From NCBI GenBank assembly GCA_034189325.1, contig JAXHUM010000029.1:1-60614 (forward strand): a DNA stretch of 60,614 nt, read 5' to 3'. A program made the position numbers and the translations under genes. A model generated the notes under the pieces. That model searched no databases. It saw only the letters and a list, made by a program, of their open reading frames with translations, and was not told where the DNA came from. Source of the stretch: JAXHUM01 sp034189325 (GTDB taxonomy: Bacteria; Desulfobacterota; DSM-4660; Desulfatiglandales; Desulfatiglandaceae). Positions 9,109 to 17,753 of this stretch are shown here, piece by piece. Within the stretch, counting starts at the first letter, position 1; each line of letters starts with the position of its first letter.

Positions 9109-10188
9109 TTAGCCTTTCTCAATATGTGATTTAAGAATATCGATCAGGGGACCAGCTCCCTGAAGAAGGACATCACAGGCCGGAAGACCTGTTTCCCTGG
9201 TTATCTCGACGCTGAGTCCGGGAATCTCTTCCGGATTCAGGCCTTCGTGGTTGATGGTTATTGCCACGACGGGCCTTCCGGAAAGGAGTTCAATAGCCTC
9301 GATCTGTTTTTCAAGAGGGTGCAGGGGATATCCGGGAAACCCATCATATTCTCTCCTGGCAGGGGCATGCTGTAGGATCACTACATCCGGCCTGCCCGCG
9401 GCAAGTATCTCGAATCCGCCGGGGTAGGCTGGATTCATCAGGCTCCCTTGTCCCTCGAGGAGGATGATATCCGGGTCTTTCTCTCTCCATGCCGACCATA
9501 CCGCATGTTCGATCTCTCCGGACACGAAATCATTGACTAGAGAATCAAGTATGATTCCGTATGGGACTCCCTGCATCCACGCAGTCTGTCCGGTACCCAC
9601 AAGCTCCGCAGTGAGGCCCCCCGCCCGAAGGGCGTCAAGCAGGACCCACGCGGTTGTTCTTTTACCAATGGCGGAGTCCGTCCCAAGGACAGCGGCTTTC
9701 AGAGAAGTCACCTGCTCGATCTTTCCCGTGAAGAAATGGAGATCCTTTCTTGACGGAGGTTTTCTCACATCACGGAGCATAACCCCATGTTTATCGGCTC
9801 GCTCGGACATCTCCGGGTCTTCGGTAAGGAAATCATGCAGGCCCGAATCCACATTAAGACCCAGTTCAATCGCCTCCATCACATCCTTGCGGGCTTCAGG
9901 ACTCAGCCTGCCGCCGTCAGGCGCAAGCCCGATGACCAGGTGCGTGGCTGAAGCACCCATTTCTTTCAATGTCGTTATTGACGATGGAATGCTTCCATGG
10001 ACAGGTATGCCTCTGGGCCTTCCGTCGAGGACTATCCCGGCATCGCTGCCTTCGTGCGTCGAATCCACCACCGACAGGATCCTGTAGCGTTCGGTTCTCC
10101 GAACCAGGCCATGAGCCGTCTTTCCGTTGGGAGTTGAAAAGGCCCTTTGACAATAAACGATTGCCTGACCTTCGGGAAAGGTATTCAT
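9109..10188 (-). CDS. dgcN: DUF1611 protein, DgcN-like (D-glutamate N-acetyltransferase candidate)
   Basis: A 359-residue DUF1611 protein: an N-terminal Rossmann-like domain with GLAPDGGRLSPEAR, then a P-loop domain with GTDSAIGKRTT at 169-179 and LLEGQGSL as the Walker B-like strand. In marine Proteobacteria members named DgcN acetylate D-glutamate, and DgcA then racemises the product to N-acetyl-L-glutamate. The DgcA-like gene lies two genes downstream here, which supports the assignment. The ATG overlaps the upstream PLP gene stop (ATGA), implying translational coupling. DUF1611 proteins of other function exist, so the family call is firmer than the reaction. Confidence 0.75.
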   Translation of the reverse strand: MNTFPEGQAIVYCQRAFSTPNGKTAHGLVRRTERYRILSVVDSTHEGSDAGIVLDGRPRGIPVHGSIPSSITTLKEMGASATHLVIGLAPDGGRLSPEARKDVMEAIELGLNVDSGLHDFLTEDPEMSERADKHGVMLRDVRKPPSRKDLHFFTGKIEQVTSLKAAVLGTDSAIGKRTTAWVLLDALRAGGLTAELVGTGQTAWMQGVPYGIILDSLVNDFVSGEIEHAVWSAWREKDPDIILLEGQGSLMNPAYPGGFEILAAGRPDVVILQHAPARREYDGFPGYPLHPLEKQIEAIELLSGRPVVAITINHEGLNPEEIPGLSVEITRETGLPACDVLLQGAGPLIDILKSHIEKG

Positions 10189-11369
10189 GATTTTCTCCCT
10201 GTAAGAATGGCGACGTATCGGTCACCTTGAAGCGATTGCCTTCTATGCCTGTCAACAAGGGTTATGAGACCGGCTGTTGAGGCGGGAAGAACACTCAATC
10301 CCTCCTTGTCCCTGAGTAGACGGGCATAGGCGAGCATCGTATTGTCGCTTGCATAACCGGCCCATCCATCGCTCTTTCGTATCGCCTCCAGGGCGTGATC
10401 TCCATCAATGGCATGCCAGTTTATTAGGGGCTCATTCACGGAGGTCTCGCGAATCAGCGAAGGCTCCAGGTCCTCACAATGGGGCAGACCTTTAACAAAT
10501 GCCTTCACAATAGGATTTTTGCCGTGTGAAGATCCGGCGACCATCCGTGGTATTCTGGAGGTTTTTCCCCTTCGGTAAAGGCTTACAAAGCCTCTGTATA
10601 TCCCGGCGAGGGTCGTCCCGTTTGATACGGGCACAGCCACAACGGCCGGCGCATCCCGGAGCTCATCATAGATTTCGTAGGCGATTTCTCCGTAGACCCT
10701 GAGTTGAAGAGATGTGTTGGCTCCGCCAGGATTGGCATCATAGATATCATCTGTTATGGCTCTTTCCCTGGATCGTTCAACCGCATTTTCATAGTCTCCC
10801 GGTATCCTGATGAAATTAGCCCCGAGCCCTGTCATCTCTTCGACTCGTTTGGTGTGGTAACCTTCCGGGATATAAATGAAACACTGCAATCCCGCCATGG
10901 ACGCGGCAATGGCCATAGCCACACCGTAATTACCGCAGGTCGCCACGGTAATAGCATCAAATCCGCGACGCAGGGCATCTATGACTTGAGCAAAGGCAAT
11001 GCGATCTTTCTGTGTGCCCGTGGGGTTTCCTCCTTCGAACTTGAGGTAGATCTGGCGTAAACCCACTTCCCTTTCCACGTTCCGGGAACGTGTGAGGGTC
11101 GTATCGCCTACCTCCGATTCCATAATATCTTCATAGGCCTCCAGCCTCTCTTCAAGGGGCTGAGCCGGATCAGCCGCCACTGACTTCTGTGTTTCCAATT
11201 CTGGTGCGATGATTGGGGCCTGGGAGCTGGCATCGTCCAGCAGTGAAAGGGACCCGATTTCCTGAATCGGGGGAGCAACCTTTAACCGGGAGGAGGGAGT
11301 ATCATCGACTATCTCCTTACTGGAACAGGATGTTGGCGGCCCGTTGCTTTTGTCGGAAAGATTATCCAT
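10185..11369 (-). CDS. Threonine-synthase-like PLP-dependent enzyme
   Basis: A fold-type II PLP enzyme. The Schiff-base lysine is K121 in GGNPTGTQKDR, equivalent to NPTGSFKDR of threonine synthase. CGNYG is the substrate loop and PVSNGTTLAGI the phosphate-binding loop. A long (about 90 residues) low-complexity N-terminal extension precedes the catalytic domain, which is unusual. Relatives include threonine synthase, threonine dehydratase, cysteate synthase and diaminopropionate ammonia-lyase, so the substrate is open. I start at ATG 11369 (AAGGA upstream); a GTG at 11399 is in frame but lacks a ribosome site. First gene of the glutamate cluster, overlapping dgcN by 4 nt. Confidence 0.8.
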   Translation of the reverse strand: MDNLSDKSNGPPTSCSSKEIVDDTPSSRLKVAPPIQEIGSLSLLDDASSQAPIIAPELETQKSVAADPAQPLEERLEAYEDIMESEVGDTTLTRSRNVEREVGLRQIYLKFEGGNPTGTQKDRIAFAQVIDALRRGFDAITVATCGNYGVAMAIAASMAGLQCFIYIPEGYHTKRVEEMTGLGANFIRIPGDYENAVERSRERAITDDIYDANPGGANTSLQLRVYGEIAYEIYDELRDAPAVVAVPVSNGTTLAGIYRGFVSLYRRGKTSRIPRMVAGSSHGKNPIVKAFVKGLPHCEDLEPSLIRETSVNEPLINWHAIDGDHALEAIRKSDGWAGYASDNTMLAYARLLRDKEGLSVLPASTAGLITLVDRHRRQSLQGDRYVAILTGRKS

Positions 11370-11493
11370 TGGCTGTTTTTTCCTTGCATCCCAGGGCACT
11401 CGCTACGTCAAAACCCTGTCATACTGTTAAAACTCTTTTTATCTTGAGCTGCGTTACGCTCCAATTGATTCTTAGCACGATCTTGAAACACTT

Positions 11494-11510
11494 CTTCAAC
11501 AACTGTGCCA
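11494..11510 (-). promoter_or_regulatory. Sigma54-like promoter facing the glutamate cluster
   Basis: On the minus strand TGGCAC-AGTTG-TTGAA has a perfect -24 box and a -12 box in which the usual GC is GA. The first G of the -24 lies 65 bp from the nearest RGAAY-N5-GTTCY site (centre 11574), matching the 61-65 bp seen at the other modules. The off-consensus -12 keeps confidence moderate. Confidence 0.45.
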
Positions 11511-11566
11511 GCATCCTAAGTCAATGAAATGACAGTTTATGTAAGATCAGATCGGCCCTGCGATTG

Positions 11567-11901
11567 AGAACCTTCAGTTCCGAAAATAGTGTATGAGGAT
11601 GATGGCAAGGGTCGTCTATATTTTTTTCGGTAAGATTTCATAGGGTTATTTCCTGGACACAATAAAAGGAATTCTCATTTCCTCATTTGTATTTTCAGGA
11701 ACGCTTGGTTCCTACACAGCGAGGTCCTTTTACAGCTTCCCACTTCATTTTGAGTGGAACCGCAGGTTCTGATACGTCGATTTTGAGAACCATGAATTCC
11801 TTTTTGTGAATTATTATCAAGTTCAATAGGTTGGCAAATGATAATGAAGCCGCGAATGGCCAACTCCTTTTTCCTATAAGCCTATGGGAACCATCAGTTC
11901 C
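11567..11901. promoter_or_regulatory. Six-site inverted-repeat array upstream of groES
   Basis: Six 15-bp sites of the form RGAAY-N5-GTTCY: 11567 AGAAC-CTTCA-GTTCC, 11668 GGAAT-TCTCA-TTTCC, 11698 GGAAC-GCTTG-GTTCC, 11756 GGAAC-CGCAG-GTTCT, 11786 AGAAC-CATGA-ATTCC, 11887 GGAAC-CATCA-GTTCC. Centre-to-centre distances are 101, 30, 58, 30 and 101 bp, a mirror-symmetric layout. The outer sites lie 63 and 65 bp from sigma54-type promoters pointing outward on each side. This looks like upstream activating sites for an NtrC-family protein; the window's own candidate is at 53344-54807. Confidence 0.8.
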
Positions 11902-11955
11902 TTTTGATTTCCAAGAAATTGAAATGATATCAATGAATTCAGAAGGTTGAAAATA

Positions 11956-11972
11956 TGGCATTGGTTTTGCTG
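11956..11972 (+). promoter_or_regulatory. Sigma54 promoter of groESL
   Basis: TGGCAT-TGGTT-TTGCT has the GG-N10-GC spacing of sigma54 promoters, with TTGCTGA at the -12 side. The predicted start is near 11982, about 45 nt before the groES ATG, which has AAAGGAGG. No CIRCE repeat or sigma32 promoter was seen upstream of groES. Confidence 0.75.
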
Positions 11973-12026
11973 ATGTCAAAAGAAGTGAAGTAGAATGACA
12001 AGATTCTTAAAAGGAGGATTTGAGAG

Positions 12027-12317
12027 ATGGAGATCAAGCCTTTAAACGACAGGGTGCTGGTCCTGAGGATCGAGGAGGAAGAGAAGACTTCGGGTGGCAT
12101 TATCATTCCGGATACAGCCAAGGAGAAGCCGCAAGAGGGCAGGGTGGTTGGTGCCGGCCCAGGAAAGATGGGCGACGACGGAAAAAGAATCCCCCTTGAT
12201 GTGAAAGAGGGTGACAGGGTGTTGTTCGGTAAGTACTCGGGGACGGACATCAAGATCAATGATGTGGAGCATCTCATTATGAGAGAGGATGATATCCTTG
12301 GGATTATAGAGAAATAG
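12027..12317 (+). CDS. groES: Co-chaperonin GroES
   Basis: A full-length 96-residue GroES beginning MEIKPLNDRVLVLRIEEEEK, with the mobile loop EKTSGGIIIPDTAKEK and the C-terminal strand IMREDDILGII. It caps the GroEL ring during ATP-driven folding in the cytosol. A strong ribosome site (AAAGGAGG) precedes the ATG. It is followed by groEL after 19 nt in the standard order. Confidence 0.98.
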   Translation: MEIKPLNDRVLVLRIEEEEKTSGGIIIPDTAKEKPQEGRVVGAGPGKMGDDGKRIPLDVKEGDRVLFGKYSGTDIKINDVEHLIMREDDILGIIEK

Positions 12318-12336
12318 CTGAAGGAGGTGCAGACTC

Positions 12337-13959
12337 ATGACAAAAAAAGAAATCAAGTACAGCGCCCAGGCGCGGGAAAAAATCATGAAAGGCGTGGACA
12401 TCCTCGCCAATGCCGTGAAGGTCACTTTGGGCCCTAAGGGCCGTAATGTGATCCTTGAGAAATCGTGGGGTGCCCCAAACATCACGAAAGATGGTGTCAC
12501 CGTGGCTAAGGAGATAGAAGTCGAAGACAAGTTTGAGAACATGGGCGTTCAGATGGTTAAAGAGGTGGCCTCCAAGACGTCCGATGTGGCTGGCGATGGG
12601 ACAACGACGGCGACGATCCTGGCCCAGGCCATCTATCGGGAAGGCTCCAAACTGGTGGCTGCCGGAGCCAATCCCATGTCCGTCAAGCGCGGCATTGATA
12701 AGGCTGTGCTCAGTGTTGTCAACGAACTCAAGAAAATCTCGAAATCCACCAAGGACAAAATGGAGATTGCCCAAGTGGGCACGGTATCGGCAAACAACGA
12801 CAAAACCATTGGCGATATTATTGCCGAGGCCATGGAGAAGGTGGGCAAGGAGGGGGTGATCACCGTTGAAGAGGCCAAGAGCATGGACACCACCCTGGAG
12901 ATCGTGGAAGGGATGCAGTTTGACAGGGGTTACCTGAGCCCCTATTTCGTCACGAAGCCGGAAAAGATGGAGGTCCACCTCGAAGACCCCTATATCCTGT
13001 TGCATGAGAAGAAGGTCAGTAGCATGAAGGATCTTGTCCCGATCCTGGAGCAGATCGCCCAGTCAGGGAAACCCCTTTTGCTGATCGCTGAAGATGTCGA
13101 GGGGGAGGCCTTGGCCACATTGGTGGTAAACAGAATACGCGGGACACTTCACTGTTGTGCTGTTAAAGCGCCTGGCTTTGGTGACCGTCGTAAGGCGATG
13201 CTGGAAGACATTGCCGTGATGACCGGGGGCCGGGTGATCAGTGAAGATATCGGGATCAAACTCGAAAATATATCCCTTCAGGATCTGGGCACCGCGAAAA
13301 AGGTCACGATTGACAAGGAGAATACAACTGTCGTGGATGGCGGCGGTTCCAGAAGCGATCTGGAGGGACGGGTCAAACAGATCAGGGCCCAGATTGAGGA
13401 CACCACCAGCGATTATGACCGCGAGAAGCTCCAGGAGCGCCTGGCCAAACTCATAGGCGGTGTGGCCGTCATTAATGTGGGAGCGGCGACCGAGGCCGAG
13501 ATGAAGGAAAAAAAGGCAAGAGTCGAGGACGCCCTGAACGCTACCCGTGCGGCCGTTGAAGAGGGTATTGTCCCTGGAGGCGGCATTGCATTGATTCGCG
13601 CCATGAAGGGTATTGAAAAAACCAGCCTCGATGGAGAAGAGCAACTGGGCCTCAACATCATCAAAAGGGCCTTGGAAGAACCGGTCAGACAGATCGCCAA
13701 TAATGCGGGGTTCGAGGGATCAGTGGTGGTTCAGAAGGTCATGGAGGGAAAGGGGAACTTTGGGTTCAACGCTGAGACCGGCGAGTATCAGGACTTGGTC
13801 AAGGCCGGGATCATTGACCCGACCAAGGTTACCCGGTTTGCCCTTCAGAACGCCGCGTCCGTAGCAGGTCTTCTGATGACCACCGAGGCCATGGTGGCGG
13901 AAAAGCCGGATAAGAAGAAACGGGCCATGCCCGAAATGCCTTCCGAGGATATGTACTAA
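12337..13959 (+). CDS. groEL: Chaperonin GroEL
   Basis: A 540-residue group I chaperonin with all landmarks: VTLGPKGRNV and DGVTVAKEI near the N-terminus, the ATP-site motif GDGTTTATILAQAI, apical-domain substrate-binding segments, and EGIVPGGGIALIRA near residue 410. It assembles as a tetradecamer with GroES. The C-terminus ends PEMPSEDMY and lacks the usual GGM repeats that line the cavity floor. AAGGAGG precedes the ATG. Its transcription is likely set by the sigma54 promoter and site array upstream of groES. Confidence 0.98.
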   Translation: MTKKEIKYSAQAREKIMKGVDILANAVKVTLGPKGRNVILEKSWGAPNITKDGVTVAKEIEVEDKFENMGVQMVKEVASKTSDVAGDGTTTATILAQAIYREGSKLVAAGANPMSVKRGIDKAVLSVVNELKKISKSTKDKMEIAQVGTVSANNDKTIGDIIAEAMEKVGKEGVITVEEAKSMDTTLEIVEGMQFDRGYLSPYFVTKPEKMEVHLEDPYILLHEKKVSSMKDLVPILEQIAQSGKPLLLIAEDVEGEALATLVVNRIRGTLHCCAVKAPGFGDRRKAMLEDIAVMTGGRVISEDIGIKLENISLQDLGTAKKVTIDKENTTVVDGGGSRSDLEGRVKQIRAQIEDTTSDYDREKLQERLAKLIGGVAVINVGAATEAEMKEKKARVEDALNATRAAVEEGIVPGGGIALIRAMKGIEKTSLDGEEQLGLNIIKRALEEPVRQIANNAGFEGSVVVQKVMEGKGNFGFNAETGEYQDLVKAGIIDPTKVTRFALQNAASVAGLLMTTEAMVAEKPDKKKRAMPEMPSEDMY

Positions 13960-13993
13960 GAAGGTGTTCACATCTTAACTATTATCGATTATT

Positions 13994-14359
13994 ATGCTGT
14001 CACAAGGGAAAAAAGAGTATTATAAGAGTCTGCTCCTGCAGATGGCCCATGAGCTTGTCGCGGACAAAAAGAGGGTGATCGGCGAGTTTTCCATGCCCAA
14101 CGAGCCGCTCGCAGATCTCTTTGATCAGGCATCTAAAGAATCCGACACAGGTTTTTCTCTTCGCCTAAAGGAGAGGGAAGGCAGATTGATTGCCAAAATA
14201 GAAAGCGCCATGGAGAAGCTTGAGATTGGGGACTATGGCCTCTGTGAAGATTGCGGTAGAAACATCTCAGAGGAGAGGTTGGCGGCTCGTCCCATGGCGA
14301 CCCTGTGCATTAGATGCAAAAAAGAGCAGGAAGCAAGGGAAAAAAAGAGGGGGTTGTAA
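13994..14359 (+). CDS. DksA/TraR-family zinc-finger protein
   Basis: A 121-residue protein with a coiled-coil N-terminal part and a four-cysteine zinc finger (C84, C87, C105, C108). The turn between helices carries DLFDQA (41-46), resembling the DxxDxA tip that DksA inserts into the RNA polymerase secondary channel. It is shorter than E. coli DksA (about 150 residues). It starts 34 nt after groEL and is probably cotranscribed, linking chaperonin expression to a transcription-modulating factor. The ribosome site is weak. Confidence 0.85.
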   Translation: MLSQGKKEYYKSLLLQMAHELVADKKRVIGEFSMPNEPLADLFDQASKESDTGFSLRLKEREGRLIAKIESAMEKLEIGDYGLCEDCGRNISEERLAARPMATLCIRCKKEQEAREKKRGL

Positions 14360-14452
14360 CCAGAGTTACTCCGGACACTCAATGAATGAAATAATAAGCG
14401 GCTCATTAGAAGTAAAGATAAATGGCCTCACCGTGATCGATCGGCGAAGGTC

Positions 14453-15577
14453 ATGTTGATTGCCTCCTCGTATGTCTGCTCGATCAAAGGCCCGGCCTCA
14501 CTCGAAGCTCCTGAACCGGAGCGATTGGGCCAGGCGGCCAGGGTGGCCAAGAACTTGGGTCTTGAACGGCTAGTGTTGCCTGTCCTGGAAGAATCGCTGC
14601 TTGGACGGACTCAGGCCAAGGTCCGATTCTTCGATAGGCTCATTGAGACCCTGGATCTCTTGGACAATGCCGGACTCTCTGCGTGGTTAATCGCGCCGGC
14701 GCGACGTGTCCTGGGTCTGGACTGGGTGCCCCCTTACTTGGTAAAGGCAGTCCGGGATCCCAGGGCGGGCCGTGCCTTTCTCGAAGGCCGTCTCAGGAAT
14801 CTGTGCCCCTATAACTGGTGGAATGATCTGTCGATACTCGAGAAGAGAATAAGGGCCTTCCGGGAGTTGGTCTCTGCCCTGTCGTGTCACCCGGCTCTTA
14901 CAGGCTGGATTGTTATGGACCGCGCATTGGAATGGCCTCGACCCTACCCTGAAGTGGCGGATCTGGTACTCAAGTCTTACACGGCGGAGATCCGTGAGAG
15001 GGACGAAAAAGTCACTATTTATATGGGCCTGGGCTGGTCAGAGCTTCTGGATCCGCGAATGGCCCAGTCACTTGTGCCACAGGTCGACGGAGTAAGAATA
15101 AGTGGACTCGAAAGCATACCCCGGGATATGAACATCGCCGCAGGGCTGACCGGAGAACTATGGTTGGCCTCCTATCTGGGGACTCTTTCCCGATGGATTT
15201 TCAGACGGCCCGTAGATATTGAGGTTGGCTGGGGACTGTTGGATCAGGGAGGAGATCTTGAAGAGACTGTAGCGGCCGGAAGGAGGCTGGCCATGCAGGG
15301 CCTGGGCAGTGTGACCTGGTTGAATCTCACGGATCCGTTGCCCGGGCTTTACGGGCACCCTCCTTGGGGCCTGGAGCCTCGCCTTGAACAGGTTGGACTG
15401 TTGGATCACGGTCTGGAGCCGAAGCAGTGGGTGGAATCACTGTTATTGGAGATCCGCAAAACCGAAAACAGAGATGAAAGCGAAAATTTTATTGACTTGA
15501 GTCGCAAAGAATATATCAATGATCCCGAGACGCACTTCTCCCGGCTTTGGGATCATTTCGTGGAGACATTCCTGTGA
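14453..15577 (+). CDS. Unrecognised 374-residue protein
   Basis: I do not recognise the family. The protein is soluble, tryptophan-rich and free of signal peptide, zinc motif or P-loop. Alternating strand/helix segments (LERLVLPVLEES, ALTGWIVMDRAL, KVTIYMGLGWSELLD, VDGVRISGLES, SVTWLNLTDPLPG) suggest a TIM-barrel-like alpha/beta fold, possibly related to sugar- or cobalamin-type barrels; this is only a visual impression. It lies between the dksA-like gene and the DUF2914/CdaA genes with short gaps, so it may share their transcript. Confidence 0.6.
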   Translation: MLIASSYVCSIKGPASLEAPEPERLGQAARVAKNLGLERLVLPVLEESLLGRTQAKVRFFDRLIETLDLLDNAGLSAWLIAPARRVLGLDWVPPYLVKAVRDPRAGRAFLEGRLRNLCPYNWWNDLSILEKRIRAFRELVSALSCHPALTGWIVMDRALEWPRPYPEVADLVLKSYTAEIRERDEKVTIYMGLGWSELLDPRMAQSLVPQVDGVRISGLESIPRDMNIAAGLTGELWLASYLGTLSRWIFRRPVDIEVGWGLLDQGGDLEETVAAGRRLAMQGLGSVTWLNLTDPLPGLYGHPPWGLEPRLEQVGLLDHGLEPKQWVESLLLEIRKTENRDESENFIDLSRKEYINDPETHFSRLWDHFVETFL

Positions 15578-15598
15578 CCCCACCTTGAAAAGCTCGTC

Positions 15599-16096
15599 TT
15601 GATACTGATGACTCTCAAAACAGGTCAAATGAAAAAAACATCGAAGCTTTCGATAATGAAGGCGGGAGTGTATGTTTCTCTCGTTGTCGTTGTAGTGATC
15701 GCCGCTTTGATCCCCTTAGACTCATCCTGCGAGCAGAATCAGGTAAGCGTTTCTTCGAGTGACACGGACAAAAGAACATCCCTTGCCAGGGCAGTCATGT
15801 GTGAAGAGATCTATGGCCAGGTCCCGCAAGGCGAAGCGGTCGTTTTTTCGGTGAAACTGGGGACGGTTTTGTGTTTCAGTCTCTTTGATCCCGTTCCTCA
15901 ACAAACATCTATTTCCCATAAATGGTTCTTCAGGGATAAAATCAACGCAGAAGTGAGACTGTCTCTTAAACCACCCCGCTGGGCAACGTTCAGCAGGATT
16001 CAACTCCGGAATACCGATAAGGGACCTTGGCGCGTGGAAGTCGTTGATGAAGGGGGAAGGGTCCTTCATGTCCTCAGGTTCAGTATTGTGGATTGA
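15599..16096 (+). CDS. DUF2914 domain protein, membrane-anchored
   Basis: A short cytosolic start is followed by one hydrophobic segment (VYVSLVVVVVIAALIPL) and an extracytoplasmic DUF2914-like domain of about 100 residues, with ISHKWFF and GPWRVEVVDEGGRVL as landmarks. The function of DUF2914 is not established. Several starts are possible (TTG 15599, ATG 15608, ATG 15629); none has a strong ribosome site, and ATG 15629 has AGG 5 nt upstream. It ends 6 nt before the c-di-AMP cyclase gene. Confidence 0.75.
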   Translation: MILMTLKTGQMKKTSKLSIMKAGVYVSLVVVVVIAALIPLDSSCEQNQVSVSSSDTDKRTSLARAVMCEEIYGQVPQGEAVVFSVKLGTVLCFSLFDPVPQQTSISHKWFFRDKINAEVRLSLKPPRWATFSRIQLRNTDKGPWRVEVVDEGGRVLHVLRFSIVD

Positions 16097-16102
16097 TCCA
16101 TC

Positions 16103-17536
16103 ATGGAGCATGTGATTACATTTTTTGAAACGATCCGGTGGAAGGATCTTGTCGATATCATAGTGAACAGCTATATCCTCTTTCGCCTGTATGCCCTTTT
16201 TAGGGGCACGGCGGTTTTCCGAGTCCTTATAGTTATCGCCTTTCTCTGGTTTATTCAAAGAATGGCCGTTTCCATGGAATTGATCGTGACAAGCTGGATT
16301 TTGCAGGGCATTACCGCGGCAGTGGCCTTGCTTATCATTGTTATTTTCAGAAACGAGATACGTTCCGTGCTTCAGGCAAAGAACTTAAAGGCCCTTTTCT
16401 GGGGAATGCCTAAAAGGTCACAAGAAACGCCTGTTGATATTATGGTGGAGACCATCTATGAGATGGCCCGAAGACATATAGGGGCTTTACTTGTATTGCC
16501 GGGGAAAGATGATCTCGATGAATTCATCCATAGCGGCATAGAGTGGGGAGGCATGATATCCCGCGAAATGATCTTGACTATATTCTGGCACGATAACCCT
16601 GTTCATGACGGGGCCGTTCTGATCCAGGGAAATCGGGTCGCTGAGGTGGGTGCCGTACTCCCGCTGTCACACAGAGAGGATTTTCCCTTGCACTACGGCA
16701 CTCGTCACAGGGCAGCGGCGGGACTCGCTGAAAATACGGATGCCCTGGTCATCACCGTATCAGAAGAACGGGGAAGTGTGTCGGCGGCAAAAGGCGATCG
16801 TATCTGGGGTGTCGGCGGAAAAAAAGAGCTTGAGCATCTCCTGGTTGAGCATATTGGCGGGTCTGAAAAAGGAGAGAGGACTTCCCTTAAGGGGAAACTC
16901 GAACCCGGCATTGCCGCGGTATTGTCTGTTCTATTGATATCAGGGGTCTGGTTTAGCTTCACAAGGGGCTTCGAGACATTCGTGATGCTCGAAGTTCCAA
17001 TAGAATACAGAAACCGTAACTCCCGGATGGAAATCCTCGATACTTCCGTGGATGCCGTCCGTCTTCATCTGATAGGATCGGGCCCTCTCATCAAGTCCAT
17101 TCGACCTGAACAGGTGAGAATTAGATTGGACCTCGGCAGTATTGCAGCCGGGTCTAATTCACTGACCATAACACAGGAACAGATCTCTCTTCCTCCTGGG
17201 GTGACCTTGAAGAGAATCGAACCACAAAACGTAGACGTGACACTGGATGTTATCAAAAAAATGGTTTTGCCCATCCAGGTGGACTGGATTGGGACGCTCC
17301 CGGAGCCTCTCATACTTTCAAAGGCGGAAACCTTGCCCGACCGGATTGACGTTATAGGGCCGGCCGGGGTGCTGGATAATATCTCAACCATTTACACCGA
17401 AAAAGTGCCCCTCGAGGGGATCGTTAAAACAGGAGAAATGACTGTAAAACTGGTGTTGCCGGAGTCATTAAAAACTCCTCCTGAATCGCCGGACAGGATA
17501 AAGATAAAGTATGTTGTGAAACAGAGAGTGAAATAA
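16103..17536 (+). CDS. cdaA: Diadenylate cyclase CdaA fused to a CdaR (YbbR) region
   Basis: Converts two ATP into cyclic di-AMP at the membrane. Three N-terminal transmembrane helices (about residues 15-85) precede the DAC domain with its DGA (169-171) and RHR (201-203) motifs in their usual contexts. In most bacteria the regulator CdaR is a separate membrane protein. Here a fourth transmembrane helix (about 269-287) leads straight into YbbR-type beta repeats (about 295-470), so cyclase and regulator are one 477-residue chain. The catalytic motifs are intact. The nearby CASTOR/POLLUX-like channel and Na+/Ca2+ exchanger are plausible effectors by context only. Confidence 0.92.
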   Translation: MEHVITFFETIRWKDLVDIIVNSYILFRLYALFRGTAVFRVLIVIAFLWFIQRMAVSMELIVTSWILQGITAAVALLIIVIFRNEIRSVLQAKNLKALFWGMPKRSQETPVDIMVETIYEMARRHIGALLVLPGKDDLDEFIHSGIEWGGMISREMILTIFWHDNPVHDGAVLIQGNRVAEVGAVLPLSHREDFPLHYGTRHRAAAGLAENTDALVITVSEERGSVSAAKGDRIWGVGGKKELEHLLVEHIGGSEKGERTSLKGKLEPGIAAVLSVLLISGVWFSFTRGFETFVMLEVPIEYRNRNSRMEILDTSVDAVRLHLIGSGPLIKSIRPEQVRIRLDLGSIAAGSNSLTITQEQISLPPGVTLKRIEPQNVDVTLDVIKKMVLPIQVDWIGTLPEPLILSKAETLPDRIDVIGPAGVLDNISTIYTEKVPLEGIVKTGEMTVKLVLPESLKTPPESPDRIKIKYVVKQRVK

Positions 17537-17753
17537 TAAGGATCTACCATCCGTTTTTATTTACTGTAAGGGTTTAAAGACTACTGTTGATCTCGTCTCT
17601 GAAAACCACAGGCCCACTCCCGAGTGCTTTCCATTGCCTTCCCCTATTCATTGGAAACCATTAGGTTATGGCCTGCGCCACCGTATATATTAGAAGCCTT
17701 ACACAAAAAAGAGAACATAGAGATCACCTGTGAGGAGATAGGAGAAAATATTC

